Positions 24,264-33,312 are shown, counted from the stretch's first letter. The stretch: 64,000 nucleotides of DNA from Kluyvera intermedia (GCF_034424175.1 NZ_CP139986.1:186001-250000), one strand, 5' to 3'. The notes: generated from the letters alone by a model not told the origin. Translations and numbers: made by a program.

Positions 24264-25943
24264 ATGAAATATTTAAAAGCGATGTCCCAGCAGACGCTCA
24301 GTTTTCTGCTGGCTGTCTACATCGGCTGGTTTATGAACTATTCCGTGTTTGTCCGTCGGTTTGAAGGGTATTTGCAGGATTTTAGCGTCGAAAAAGGGAT
24401 TTTCATTGCTATTGAGCTTGTGGGTACCTTGCTGGTGACGTTCTTCTTACTGCGTTTGCTGTCGCTGGGTGGACGTACGCTATGGAAGGTTCTGGCTACG
24501 GTGGTAGTGCTGATTTCTGCCGGTGCCAGCTACTATATGACCAATCTGAACGTGGTGATTGGTTATGGCATTATTGCCTCGGTGATGACCACTGACGTCG
24601 ATCTGTCTAAAGAGGTTGTCGGTTGGCATTTCATCTCATGGCTGGTGCTGACCAGTATTGTACCGCTAGTCTTCATCTGGCTTAATGGCGCGCGCGATAC
24701 GCTGCTCAATCAACTTCGCACGCCGGGGCAACGTGTCCGCAGTATCGTGGTCATTTTAGCGTGTGCTGCGTTGGTGTGGGGGCCGATTCGCCTGATGGAG
24801 GCTCATCTCAAGGAGAACGAGCGTCTCTCGCAGGTTGATTTACCAAGCTATGGCGGGGTACTGGCAAACTCCTACCTGCCAACAAACTGGGTTTCCGCGC
24901 TGAGCCTGTATGGCTGGACGCAGGTTGATGAGACTTTCGATACCAAAGAGTTTATCGATCCGACCAAAAAGTTCACCTACGTTGCACCAGAAGGCCTCGA
25001 TGACACCTATGTGGTGTTTATCATTGGCGAAACCACGCGCTGGGATCATATGGGGCTGTTCGGCTACGAGCGTAATACCACGCCGGAGCTGGAAAAAGAG
25101 AAAAACCTGGTGGCGTTCCGCGGTTACTCCTGCGATACCGCGACCAAGCTGTCACTGCGCTGCATGTTCGTCCGTCAGGGCGGTGCCAGCGATAACCCGC
25201 AGCGCACCCTCAAAGAGCAGAACGTGTTTGCGGTACTTCATCAACTCGGTTTTACCGGCGACCTGCTGGCGATGCAAAGCGAACTGTGGTTCTACAGCAA
25301 CACCATGGCAAATAACATTGCCTACCGTGAGCAGATTGGCGCTGAGCCCCGCAACCGTGGCAAAAGCGTCGACGACATGCTGCTGGCCGATGAAATGAAG
25401 AACGTGCTGGCGCGTAGCGGTGTCGACGGTAAGCATTTGATTATCCTTCATACCAAAGGTTCGCACTTCAACTACACCCAGCGTTATCCGCGTAGCTTTG
25501 CACAGTGGAAGCCGGAGTGTGTGAACGTGGATGACAAGTGTAGCAAGGCGGAGTTGATCAATTCTTACGATAACTCAATAACCTATGTTGACCATTTCCT
25601 GGTGAATATCTTCGATCAGATGCGTGATAAGAAGGCGATTGTTTTCTTTGCCGCTGACCACGGTGAGTCGATTAACGAGCATGAGCGTTTGCACGGTACG
25701 CCGCGCAAAATGGCACCGCCGGAGCAATTCCGTGTGCCGATGATGGTCTGGATGTCGGATAAATATCTGGAAAATCCTGACCACGCGAAGTCGTTTGCTT
25801 ACCTGAAACAACAGGCTGCGATGAAACAACCGAAGCGTCACGTTGAGCTGTATGACACCATCATGGGTTGTCTGGGATACACCTCGCCGGATGGGGGTAT
25901 CAACGAGTATAACAACTGGTGCCACGTGCCTGAGAAGAAGTAA
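24264..25943 (+). CDS. eptB: Kdo2-lipid A phosphoethanolamine transferase EptB
   Basis: A 559-residue inner-membrane enzyme that adds phosphoethanolamine to the outer Kdo of LPS. Four to five N-terminal membrane segments (to about residue 185) are followed by a periplasmic alkaline-phosphatase-like domain. The metal and nucleophile motifs are visible: IIGETTRWDHMG, SCDTATKLSLRC with the likely Thr nucleophile, HTKGSHFNY and FFAADHGES. The frame is open 15 codons further up, but ATG 24264 matches the E. coli start. In E. coli the gene is under sigmaE and the sRNA MgrR; I could not identify those sites here. Confidence 0.94.
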   Translation: MKYLKAMSQQTLSFLLAVYIGWFMNYSVFVRRFEGYLQDFSVEKGIFIAIELVGTLLVTFFLLRLLSLGGRTLWKVLATVVVLISAGASYYMTNLNVVIGYGIIASVMTTDVDLSKEVVGWHFISWLVLTSIVPLVFIWLNGARDTLLNQLRTPGQRVRSIVVILACAALVWGPIRLMEAHLKENERLSQVDLPSYGGVLANSYLPTNWVSALSLYGWTQVDETFDTKEFIDPTKKFTYVAPEGLDDTYVVFIIGETTRWDHMGLFGYERNTTPELEKEKNLVAFRGYSCDTATKLSLRCMFVRQGGASDNPQRTLKEQNVFAVLHQLGFTGDLLAMQSELWFYSNTMANNIAYREQIGAEPRNRGKSVDDMLLADEMKNVLARSGVDGKHLIILHTKGSHFNYTQRYPRSFAQWKPECVNVDDKCSKAELINSYDNSITYVDHFLVNIFDQMRDKKAIVFFAADHGESINEHERLHGTPRKMAPPEQFRVPMMVWMSDKYLENPDHAKSFAYLKQQAAMKQPKRHVELYDTIMGCLGYTSPDGGINEYNNWCHVPEKK

Positions 25944-25965
25944 CGCTGGGTTTGGCTTTGAACTT

Positions 25966-26125
25966 CCCCGGGGGCGGCGTAAACGCCTTGCCCGGGCTAC
26001 CACTCAATGCCTGATGGCGCGCAGCTTTCAGGCATACGCGCTTACGTCAAATTGTAGCCCGGCCAAGCGGAGCGCCGCCGGGAATATGCCCCAGTCCCAG
26101 GGTCGGCGTAAACGTCTCGTCCTGG
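25966..26125. repeat. REP/BIME cluster after eptB
   Basis: Three REP-like units: 25966-26001 (ending GCCCGGGCTACC), 26054-26082 (GTAGCCCGGCCAAGCGG, opposite orientation, the same unit as at 59851-59879) and a degenerate one at 26089-26125. The rest of the 735-bp eptB-dppA gap has no gene or tRNA that I can see; E. coli has proK here. Confidence 0.75.
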
Positions 26126-26475
26126 CGGCGATACCGTTCCAAACTCTTCCACTATGCGTTAACAATTCCGTGACATATTCCATTGCTTTTTTTTATGCAT
26201 AGATGAATCTTTTTTCGTGCTACTTATGACTAAGCCCAGCATTTTCACCTGTGCGCTTTAACGTTCACGGCATTAATCGCTCAGATATTCATCATATCGA
26301 AATAAATTTTTCACATAACGCTTAAATGTTAATCACTAAATGTTGCAAAGTATTAAGTGAATAACTCTGCCTTTGTGGTCATAGCATAAATTTCTCTGCT
26401 GAAAATAGCCCTTGAGGGTTTTTTTAATCTTTGCCCATCTATTCTCACCTTCAATACAAATCCCGGCTAACTGTA

Positions 26476-26678
26476 TTGACGTTTTCACATTCTGTTGACA
26501 GATTGTAGGGCATGAGGGGCATTTCATGGAGAATATGCGCTGCAACTCAGTTGTTCTAAGTGAAAGGAATCCCGCCTCTACTACGCATCGACCAGGCCGG
26601 GTAAAACACAAATAAAGGCCAGGCGGTGTAACCCAATGCAAAGGGTAAAAACAACACATATCACTTTGGAGCACAATA
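26476..26678 (+). promoter_or_regulatory. dppA promoter region and long leader
   Basis: TTGACG (26476-26481) and TTGACA (26495-26500) are candidate -35 boxes, but no good -10 decides between them. A leader of roughly 160 nt, as reported for E. coli dppA, would begin near 26510. The end of the leader is C/A-rich (ACAACACA at 26651-26658), as expected for the region bound by the sRNA GcvB. GGAG at 26668-26671 is the ribosome-binding site. Confidence 0.4.
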
Positions 26679-28286
26679 ATGAGTATTTCCTTGAAGAAGT
26701 CAGGGATGCTGAAGCTGGGTCTCAGCCTGGTCGCCATGACCGTTGCCGCCAGCGTACAGGCAAAAACCCTGGTTTACTGTTCAGAAGGCTCGCCGGAAGG
26801 CTTTAACCCACAGCTCTTCACGTCTGGTACCACCTACGATGCCAGCTCAGTACCTATCTATAACCGTCTGGTTGAATTCAAAACCGGTACCACGGAAGTT
26901 ATCCCGGGTCTGGCTGAGAAGTGGGACATCAGCGAAGACGGCAAAACCTATACCTTCCACCTGCGTAAGGGCGTGAAGTGGCAGGATAATAAAGACTTCA
27001 AACCGACGCGTGACGTGAACGCCGACGATATCGTCTTCTCCTTCGATCGTCAGAAAAATGCCCAGAACCCGTACCACAAGGTGTCTGGCGGTAGCTATGA
27101 ATACTTTGAAGGCATGGGCCTGCAAGACCTGATTAGCGAAGTGAAAAAAGTCGACGATAACACCGTCCAGTTCGTGCTGACGCGCCCGGAAGCACCATTC
27201 CTGGCAGACCTCGCGATGGACTTCGCGTCTATTCTGTCAAAAGAATATGCTGACAACATGCTGAAAGCCGGTACGCCGGAGAAAGTTGACCTGAACCCAA
27301 TCGGTACCGGTCCATTCCAACTGCTGCAGTACCAGAAAGACTCCCGTATTCTGTACAAAGCGTTCCCAGGCTACTGGGGTACCAAGCCGCAGATCGACCG
27401 TCTGGTCTTCTCTATCACGCCTGACGCTTCCGTGCGTTACGCTAAGCTGCAGAAGAATGAATGCCAGGTGATGCCGTACCCGAACCCGGCCGACATCGCG
27501 CGCATGAAGCAAGACAAGAACATCAACCTGTTAGAGCAGGCGGGCCTGAACGTGGGTTACCTGTCTTTCAACACCGAGAAAAAACCGTTTGATGACGTGA
27601 AAGTGCGCCAGGCGCTGACCTACGCGGTTAACAAAGAAGCGATCATCAAAGCGGTTTATCAGGGTGCAGGTGTTGCTGCGAAGAACCTGATCCCACCAAC
27701 CATGTGGGGCTATAACGACGACGTCAAAGACTACAGCTACGATCCGGAAAAAGCCAAGGCGCTGCTGAAAGAAGCGGGCCAGGATAAAGGCTTCACCGTT
27801 GAGCTGTGGGCGATGCCGGTACAGCGTCCGTACAACCCGAACGCTCGCCGTATGGCTGAGATGATTCAGGCTGACTGGGCGAAAGTCGGCGTACAGGCCA
27901 AAATCGTAACCTACGAATGGGGCGAGTACCTCAAGCGTGCGAAAGCAGGCGAGCACCAGGCTGTGATGATGGGTTGGACTGGGGACAATGGGGATCCGGA
28001 CAACTTCTTCGCGACCCTGTTCAGCTGTGCTGCGGCCAAAGATGGTTCTAACTACTCTCGCTGGTGCTACAAGCCGTTTGAAGATTTGATTCAACCGGCT
28101 CGTGCAACCGACAGCCACGACAAGCGTGTTGAACTCTACAAACAAGCTCAGGTGGTGATGCATGATCAGGCTCCGGCGCTGATCATCGCTCACTCCACCG
28201 TCTACGAGCCAGTGCGTAAAGAAGTCAAAGGCTATGTGGTTGATCCATTAGGTAAGCACCACTTCGACAACGTCTCTATCGAATAA
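26679..28286 (+). CDS. dppA: Dipeptide-binding periplasmic protein DppA
   Basis: A 535-residue family 5 solute-binding protein, same length as E. coli DppA. A Sec signal peptide ends VQA (near residue 28), followed by KTLVYCSEGSPEGFNPQLF. Conserved peptide-backbone and substrate motifs such as NPIGTGPFQLLQY and GWTGDNGDPDNF are present. It delivers dipeptides to DppBCDF and also acts in dipeptide chemotaxis and heme uptake in E. coli. First gene of the dpp operon; a long leader precedes it and a hairpin follows. Confidence 0.98.
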   Translation: MSISLKKSGMLKLGLSLVAMTVAASVQAKTLVYCSEGSPEGFNPQLFTSGTTYDASSVPIYNRLVEFKTGTTEVIPGLAEKWDISEDGKTYTFHLRKGVKWQDNKDFKPTRDVNADDIVFSFDRQKNAQNPYHKVSGGSYEYFEGMGLQDLISEVKKVDDNTVQFVLTRPEAPFLADLAMDFASILSKEYADNMLKAGTPEKVDLNPIGTGPFQLLQYQKDSRILYKAFPGYWGTKPQIDRLVFSITPDASVRYAKLQKNECQVMPYPNPADIARMKQDKNINLLEQAGLNVGYLSFNTEKKPFDDVKVRQALTYAVNKEAIIKAVYQGAGVAAKNLIPPTMWGYNDDVKDYSYDPEKAKALLKEAGQDKGFTVELWAMPVQRPYNPNARRMAEMIQADWAKVGVQAKIVTYEWGEYLKRAKAGEHQAVMMGWTGDNGDPDNFFATLFSCAAAKDGSNYSRWCYKPFEDLIQPARATDSHDKRVELYKQAQVVMHDQAPALIIAHSTVYEPVRKEVKGYVVDPLGKHHFDNVSIE

Positions 28287-28317
28287 TAAAGATGATGCCT
28301 TAACCGGCAACGCGACG

Positions 28318-28343
28318 CTTCCTGCCCCCTTTGGGGTGGGAAG
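28318..28343 (+). other. Stem-loop between dppA and dppB
   Basis: CTTCCTGCCCC and GGGGTGGGAAG form an 11-bp stem (two G-T pairs) around CTTT, without a T-tract, 31 bp after the dppA stop. It probably stabilises the dppA part of the message and gives higher binding-protein expression than the membrane genes. Confidence 0.65.
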
Positions 28344-28446
28344 CTGCGCCGTATCTGCGTCCCTCTCATTTGAGAAAGGTGGCAGATTTGTGAGCAATAC
28401 AGACGTCCTGTGACCAGGCGGGCCGTCATTAGAGAGAATCAGGGTT

Positions 28447-29466
28447 ATGTTGCAGTTTATCCTCAAACGGTTGGGTCTGGTGATCCCAACGTTTATCGGT
28501 ATCACCCTCCTGACGTTTGCCTTCGTGCATATGATCCCCGGCGACCCGGTGATGATTATGGCGGGCGAACGTGGTATTTCCCCTGAGCGTCACGCCCAGC
28601 TGCTGGCTGAACTCGGCCTTGATAAGCCGATGTGGCAACAGTATCTCCACTACATCTGGGGCGTGCTGCACGGTGACTTAGGGATTTCATTAAAGAGCCG
28701 CCTCCCGGTGTGGGACGAGTTCGTGCCGCGTTTCAAAGCGACGCTGGAACTCGGTATCTGCGCCATGATTTTTGCCGTCGCGGTGGGTATCCCGGTAGGC
28801 GTGCTGGCGGCAGTTAAACGCGGTTCTATCTTCGACCACACGGCGGTGGGCCTGGCATTGACCGGCTATTCCATGCCGATTTTCTGGTGGGGCATGATGC
28901 TGATTATGCTGGTGTCGGTACAGTGGAACCTGACGCCGGTATCCGGTCGCGTGAGTGATATGGTGTTCCTTGATGACACGAATCCACTGACCGGTTTCAT
29001 GCTGATTGATACCGCCATCTGGGGCGAAGAAGGCAACTTTATTGATGCGCTGGCGCATATGATTCTGCCTGCGATGGTGCTCGGCACTATCCCGCTGGCG
29101 GTGATCGTGCGTATGACCCGTTCGTCGATGCTGGAAGTGCTGGGCGAGGACTACATCCGTACCGCGCGCGCCAAAGGTCTGACCCGTATGCGCGTTATCG
29201 TGGTTCACGCACTGCGCAACGCGATGCTGCCGGTGGTCACCGTTATCGGCCTACAGGTCGGTACGCTGCTGGCGGGGGCGATTTTGACGGAAACCATCTT
29301 CTCCTGGCCGGGCCTGGGACGTTGGTTAATCGATGCTCTGCAACGCCGTGACTATCCGGTGGTTCAGGGTGGGGTGTTGCTGGTGGCGACGATGATTATC
29401 CTCGTCAACCTGCTCGTTGACCTGCTGTACGGCGTGGTTAACCCGCGCATCCGTCATAAGAAGTAA
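28447..29466 (+). CDS. dppB: Dipeptide ABC transporter permease DppB
   Basis: A 339-residue inner membrane permease. The N-terminus MLQFILKRLGLVIPTFIGIT is typical of DppB/OppB proteins, and the EAA loop (EVLGEDYIRTARAKGLTRMRVI) near residue 230 contacts the ATPases. About six membrane segments are present. It starts 160 bp after dppA, past the stem-loop, and is 9 bp before dppC. Confidence 0.97.
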   Translation: MLQFILKRLGLVIPTFIGITLLTFAFVHMIPGDPVMIMAGERGISPERHAQLLAELGLDKPMWQQYLHYIWGVLHGDLGISLKSRLPVWDEFVPRFKATLELGICAMIFAVAVGIPVGVLAAVKRGSIFDHTAVGLALTGYSMPIFWWGMMLIMLVSVQWNLTPVSGRVSDMVFLDDTNPLTGFMLIDTAIWGEEGNFIDALAHMILPAMVLGTIPLAVIVRMTRSSMLEVLGEDYIRTARAKGLTRMRVIVVHALRNAMLPVVTVIGLQVGTLLAGAILTETIFSWPGLGRWLIDALQRRDYPVVQGGVLLVATMIILVNLLVDLLYGVVNPRIRHKK

Positions 29467-29475
29467 GGGGCCGTC

Positions 29476-30378
29476 ATGACACAAGTTACTGAAAACAAAA
29501 CGGTGTCCGCACCGGTGCCGATGACCCCTTTCCAGGAATTCTGGCACTACTTTAAATGCAATAAAGGGGCGGTTGTTGGCCTGGTGTATGTGGTCATCGT
29601 GCTGTTTATTGCCATCTTTGCTAACTGGATTGCGCCCTATAACCCGGCGGAACAGTTCCGCGATACGTTGCTGGCTCCCCCTGCATGGCAGGATGGTGGC
29701 TCATGGGCGCATCTGTTTGGGACCGATGACGTGGGGCGTGATGTACTGTCGCGTCTGATGTACGGTGCGCGCCTCTCGCTGCTGGTGGGCTGCCTGGTGG
29801 TTGTCCTCTCGCTCATTATGGGTGTTGTGCTGGGGCTGGTCGCCGGCTACTTCGGTGGTTTGATTGATAACATCATCATGCGCGTCGTCGATATTATGCT
29901 GGCATTGCCAAGCCTGCTGTTGGCGTTGGTGCTGGTGGCGGTATTTGGCCCATCAATAGGTAATGCTGCGTTGGCGCTGACGTTCGTGGCGCTGCCGCAC
30001 TACGTCCGTTTAACCCGTGCAGCCGTCCTGGTGGAAGTGAATCGCGATTACGTCACCGCTTCCCGCGTGGCGGGGGCCGGCGCTATGCGCCAGATGTTCG
30101 TCAATATTCTCCCGAACTGCCTTGCTCCGCTGATTGTTCAGGCATCGCTCGGCTTCTCTAACGCCATTCTCGATATGGCTGCTCTTGGCTTCCTGGGCAT
30201 GGGTGCGCAGCCGCCAACACCGGAGTGGGGCACGATGCTCGCTGACGTGTTGCAGTTCGCACAAAGTGCCTGGTGGGTTGTGACCTTCCCAGGATTAGCA
30301 ATCCTGTTGACGGTGCTGGCATTTAACCTGATGGGTGACGGTCTTCGTGATGCGCTCGATCCCAAACTGAAGCAGTAA
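29476..30378 (+). CDS. dppC: Dipeptide ABC transporter permease DppC
   Basis: A 300-residue permease, same length as E. coli DppC, forming the channel with DppB. It has the N-terminal OppC-type segment (FWHYFKCNKGAVVGLVYVV), the motif GTDDVGRDVLSRLMYGARLSL near residue 80 and the EAA loop NRDYVTASRVAGAGAMR near residue 193. It lies 10 bp before dppD. Confidence 0.97.
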   Translation: MTQVTENKTVSAPVPMTPFQEFWHYFKCNKGAVVGLVYVVIVLFIAIFANWIAPYNPAEQFRDTLLAPPAWQDGGSWAHLFGTDDVGRDVLSRLMYGARLSLLVGCLVVVLSLIMGVVLGLVAGYFGGLIDNIIMRVVDIMLALPSLLLALVLVAVFGPSIGNAALALTFVALPHYVRLTRAAVLVEVNRDYVTASRVAGAGAMRQMFVNILPNCLAPLIVQASLGFSNAILDMAALGFLGMGAQPPTPEWGTMLADVLQFAQSAWWVVTFPGLAILLTVLAFNLMGDGLRDALDPKLKQ

Positions 30379-30388
30379 GAGGTTCGAG

Positions 30389-31372
30389 ATGGCGTTATTA
30401 AATGTAGATAAATTATCGGTGCACTTCGGCGACGAAGGCACACCGTTTAAAGCCGTAGACCGCGTAAGCTACAGTGTGGAACAGGGCGAAGTGGTCGGTA
30501 TCGTAGGTGAGTCTGGCTCGGGTAAATCGGTCAGCTCACTGGCGATTATGGGGTTGATTGACTATCCCGGCCGCGTCATGGCTGAAAGCCTTGCTTTCAA
30601 CGGTCAGGATCTGAAGCGTATTTCCGAGAAAGAACGTCGTAACCTGGTGGGAGCCGAAGTGGCAATGATCTTCCAGGATCCGATGACCAGCCTCAACCCT
30701 TGCTACACCGTCGGTTTCCAGATAATGGAAGCGATTAAGGTACACCAGGGCGGCAACAAGAAAACGCGACGCCAGCGGGCCATTGACCTGTTAAACCAGG
30801 TGGGTATTCCCGACCCGGCTTCGCGTCTGGATGTTTATCCGCACCAGCTTTCCGGTGGGATGAGCCAGCGCGTGATGATCGCCATGGCGATTGCTTGTCG
30901 TCCGAAGCTGCTAATTGCCGATGAACCGACTACCGCGCTGGACGTGACGATTCAGGCGCAGATCATCGAGCTGCTGCTTGAACTGCAGCAAAAAGAGAAC
31001 ATGGCGCTGATTCTGATCACCCACGATCTGGCGCTGGTGGCTGAAGCGGCGCACAAAATTATCGTGATGTACGCCGGTCAAGTGGTGGAGACAGGCGCGG
31101 CAACGGAAATCTTCCGCGCCCCGCGTCATCCGTACACCCAAGCGTTACTGCGCGCGTTGCCGGAGTTTGCTCAGGATAAAGCACGTCTGGCTTCGTTGCC
31201 GGGCGTGGTTCCGGGTAAGTACGATCGCCCGGAAGGTTGCCTGCTCAATCCGCGCTGCCCGTATGCGACGGATGAATGCCGCAGCGTTGAACCCGAGCTG
31301 AAGCTGCTTGCCAGCGGTCGTCAGTCGAAATGCCACTACCCACTCGATGATGCCGGGAGGCCCACACTATGA
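30389..31372 (+). CDS. dppD: Dipeptide ABC transporter ATPase DppD
   Basis: A 327-residue ABC ATPase. Walker A GESGSGKS near residue 40, signature LSGGMSQR near 155 and Walker B LLIADEPTTALD near 176 are intact. The C-terminal oligopeptide extension contains the Cys-rich GCLLNPRCPYATDEC. The stop overlaps the dppF start (ATGA). Confidence 0.97.
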   Translation: MALLNVDKLSVHFGDEGTPFKAVDRVSYSVEQGEVVGIVGESGSGKSVSSLAIMGLIDYPGRVMAESLAFNGQDLKRISEKERRNLVGAEVAMIFQDPMTSLNPCYTVGFQIMEAIKVHQGGNKKTRRQRAIDLLNQVGIPDPASRLDVYPHQLSGGMSQRVMIAMAIACRPKLLIADEPTTALDVTIQAQIIELLLELQQKENMALILITHDLALVAEAAHKIIVMYAGQVVETGAATEIFRAPRHPYTQALLRALPEFAQDKARLASLPGVVPGKYDRPEGCLLNPRCPYATDECRSVEPELKLLASGRQSKCHYPLDDAGRPTL

Positions 31373-32376
31373 GTACGCACGAGGCCACCTCGCAGCCGCT
31401 GCTGCAGGCGATTGATCTGAAAAAACACTACCCGGTGAAGAAGGGGATGTTCGCCCCGGAACGCCTGGTAAAAGCACTGGATGGCGTATCGTTTACCCTC
31501 GAGCGTGGCAAAACGCTGGCGGTAGTTGGTGAGTCAGGCTGTGGGAAATCCACTCTTGGCCGCTTGTTGACGATGATTGAAATTCCGACCGGTGGAGAAC
31601 TTTATTATCAAGGGCAGGATCTGCTTAAGCACGACCCACATGCGCAGAAATTGCGTCGGCAGAAAATCCAGATTGTGTTCCAGAATCCGTATGGTTCGCT
31701 GAACCCGCGTAAGAAAGTGGGGCAGATTCTGGAGGAGCCGTTACAGATAAACACCACGCTTAGCAAAGAGCAGCGCCGTGAAAAAGCGCTGGCAATGATG
31801 GCGAAAGTGGGTCTGAAAACCGAGCATTACGACCGTTATCCGCATATGTTCTCCGGCGGCCAGCGTCAGCGTATCGCCATTGCTCGTGGTCTGATGCTTG
31901 ACCCGGACGTGGTGATTGCCGATGAACCGGTTTCCGCGCTCGACGTTTCCGTACGCGCGCAGGTGCTGAACCTGATGATGGATCTTCAGCAAGATCTGGG
32001 GCTGTCATATGTCTTTATCTCACATGACCTGTCAGTCGTTGAGCACATTGCTGATGAAGTGATGGTGATGTACCTCGGCCGTTGCGTGGAAAAAGGGACG
32101 AAAGACCAGATCTTTAATAATCCGCAGCATCCGTATACCCAAGCGCTGCTCTCGGCTACACCTCGTCTGAATCCGGACGAACGCCGTGAACGTATTAAGC
32201 TGACAGGTGAGCTGCCAAGCCCACTTAACCCGCCGCCGGGCTGTGCGTTTAACGCTCGCTGCCGCCGTCGTTTCGGGCCGTGTACCCAGTTGCAGCCGCA
32301 GTTGAAAGACTATGGCGGTCAGTTGGTCGCGTGTTTTGCAGTCGATCAAGACGAAAATCCAGAAAAGCCAATGTAG
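31369..32376 (+). CDS. dppF: Dipeptide ABC transporter ATPase DppF
   Basis: A 335-residue ABC ATPase that pairs with DppD. Walker A GESGCGKS near residue 56, signature FSGGQRQR near 163 and Walker B VIADEPVSALD near 183, with the C-terminal PPGCAFNARCRRRFGPC extension. It overlaps dppD by four bases and is the last gene of the operon. E. coli yhjV, expected next, is missing. Confidence 0.97.
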   Translation: MSTHEATSQPLLQAIDLKKHYPVKKGMFAPERLVKALDGVSFTLERGKTLAVVGESGCGKSTLGRLLTMIEIPTGGELYYQGQDLLKHDPHAQKLRRQKIQIVFQNPYGSLNPRKKVGQILEEPLQINTTLSKEQRREKALAMMAKVGLKTEHYDRYPHMFSGGQRQRIAIARGLMLDPDVVIADEPVSALDVSVRAQVLNLMMDLQQDLGLSYVFISHDLSVVEHIADEVMVMYLGRCVEKGTKDQIFNNPQHPYTQALLSATPRLNPDERRERIKLTGELPSPLNPPPGCAFNARCRRRFGPCTQLQPQLKDYGGQLVACFAVDQDENPEKPM

Positions 32377-32451
32377 TCTGGGCGAGGCGTTTACGCCGAC
32401 CCCGGGGATGGACTGGTGCATTCCCGGCGGCGCTTCGCTTGACCGGGCTAC
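32373..32451. repeat. REP pair after dppF
   Basis: A degenerate REP (GTAGTCTGGGCGAGGCG, from 32373) and a standard one ending ACCGGGCTAC (32423-32451) lie in opposite orientation just after dppF. Confidence 0.7.
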
Positions 32452-32456
32452 TTGTA

Positions 32457-32488
32457 AAGCCGCAGGGGTAAAACCCTGCGGCTTTTTT
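32457..32488 (+). terminator. Terminator after dppF
   Basis: GCCGCAGGG and CCCTGCGGC form a 9-bp stem, followed by TTTTTT. Almost the same terminator recurs at 32889 and 33361, marking the borders of the tandem units that follow. Confidence 0.9.
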
Positions 32489-32631
32489 GTGTTCGGGCTG
32501 AAATCTGAAAAATAGGCAGGGGCAGGTACGTTGGGGCGTGATTGCAGTAGTATCGTCGGCAAGCCGGGGTTTCCCGGTGAGGCGCAATGTTGCGGGGGCT
32601 TGATCCCCGGCGGCATCGGTTGCTGGAAAGA

Positions 32632-32696
32632 GAAAACCCCCGCACGTTGTTTGGTATAAACCGGCAACATAACGGGGGCCATTCACTTGCCTCAAC
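32632..32696 (-). ncRNA. Predicted antisense RNA, copy 1
   Basis: A transcript of about 65 nt from the minus strand, starting at the G at 32696, seven bases after its -10. It ends in a terminator hairpin whose outer stem is CCCCCG/CGGGGG (32637-32642 with 32673-32678) with an inner GTTG/CAAC, followed by TTTT. It is fully complementary to the leader of the toxin mRNA and stops 48 nt upstream of the toxin start, so it would act on the leader and not directly on the start codon. Size and layout resemble Rdl and IstR-type antitoxins. Confidence 0.7.
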
Positions 32697-32702
32697 AACA
32701 AG

Positions 32703-32731
32703 AGAATAGCCGCGAACAGTTGCCATTGCAA
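32703..32731 (-). promoter_or_regulatory. Antisense RNA promoter, copy 1
   Basis: TTGCAA (32726-32731) and TATTCT (32703-32708) on the minus strand are separated by 17 bp. The identical pair occurs in copy 2. Confidence 0.8.
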
Positions 32732-32744
32732 CGCAGGCGGTTAT

Positions 32745-32837
32745 ATGACGCTCAACGAGGCGTTAGTCCTTGCCGTGGTGACATCCATTGTCGGCCCAAT
32801 TGTGGTCGCGCTGGTTCGTCATTTCTTCAAGTTCTAA
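32745..32837 (+). CDS. Small hydrophobic peptide, putative type I toxin, copy 1
   Basis: A 30-residue frame that starts MTLNEALVL and ends VRHFFKF. One membrane-spanning hydrophobic segment (about residues 7-24, with a central GP) is followed by a basic, aromatic tail, the usual make-up of type I toxins. AGG lies seven bases before ATG, and GTTGC-CATT-GCAAC forms a small hairpin just upstream. The place between dppF and bcsG is where E. coli has ldrD/rdlD. LdrD is 35 residues, and only a distant likeness (MTL start, a central Pro) can be seen. Toxicity is inferred from the architecture. Confidence 0.7.
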   Translation: MTLNEALVLAVVTSIVGPIVVALVRHFFKF

Positions 32838-32888
32838 CCTGAATGGGCGTGATGGCCGCCGCAGTGGCAGCATGCGCCCGAAGCAGGT

Positions 32889-32917
32889 CGCAGGGGTAAA
32901 ACCCTGCGGCCTTTTTT
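32889..32917 (+). terminator. Terminator of toxin copy 1
   Basis: CGCAGGG (32889-32895) pairs with CCCTGCG (32902-32908), then GCC and TTTTTT. Confidence 0.88.
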
Positions 32918-33106
32918 GTTTTTAATGCGCTCATAACGAACCTTCCAGCATCACTGGAGCAGCCACGTCGGGCTGAATTCTGAAAAATGGGCTGGGCAAG
33001 GTACGTTGGGACGTGATTGCAGTAGTATCGTCGGCAAGCCGGGATTTCCCGGTGAGGCGCAATGTTGCGGGGGCTTGATCCCCGGCGGCATCGGTTGCTG
33101 GAAAGA

Positions 33107-33171
33107 GAAAAACCCCCGCACGTTGTTTGGTATAAACCGGCAACATAACGGGGGCCATTCGCTTGCTCGAC
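33107..33171 (-). ncRNA. Predicted antisense RNA, copy 2
   Basis: Same structure as copy 1: start at the G at 33171, end after the CCCCCG/CGGGGG hairpin (33113-33118 with its partner near 33149-33154) and TTTTT, about 65 nt. The first bases differ slightly from copy 1 (around 33164-33172), so cross-regulation between copies is expected but may be unequal. Confidence 0.7.
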
Positions 33172-33177
33172 AACAAG

Positions 33178-33206
33178 AGAATAGCCGCGAACAGTTGCCA
33201 TTGCAA
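33178..33206 (-). promoter_or_regulatory. Antisense RNA promoter, copy 2
   Basis: TTGCAA (33201-33206), 17 bp, TATTCT (33178-33183) on the minus strand. Confidence 0.8.
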
Positions 33207-33219
33207 CGCAGGCGGTTAT

Positions 33220-33312
33220 ATGACGCTCAACGAGGCGTTAGTCCTTGCTGTTGTGACATCCATTGTCGGCCCAATTGTGGTCGCGCTGGTTCGTCATTTC
33301 TTCAAGTTCTAA
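33220..33312 (+). CDS. Small hydrophobic peptide, putative type I toxin, copy 2
   Basis: It encodes exactly the same 30 residues as the frame at 32745. The two genes differ only at two synonymous third positions (GCC/GCT for Ala and GTG/GTT for Val at codons 10 and 11). Upstream hairpin and ribosome-binding site are identical. The conserved product supports a translated gene and not a chance frame. Confidence 0.72.
   Translation: MTLNEALVLAVVTSIVGPIVVALVRHFFKF

Noticed and set aside
25944..26678. A tRNA or sRNA gene in the long eptB-dppA gap
   Set aside because: No cloverleaf or clear promoter-terminator pair was found apart from the dppA leader and REP units; the 133-codon minus-strand frame there has no supporting signals.
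32032..33206. Minus-strand frames of 60-216 codons across dppF and the duplicated unit
   Set aside because: They arise from the reverse strand of dppF and from the repeated antisense/terminator DNA. The copies differ by frameshifting changes between the two units, whereas the 30-codon plus-strand peptide is exactly conserved.
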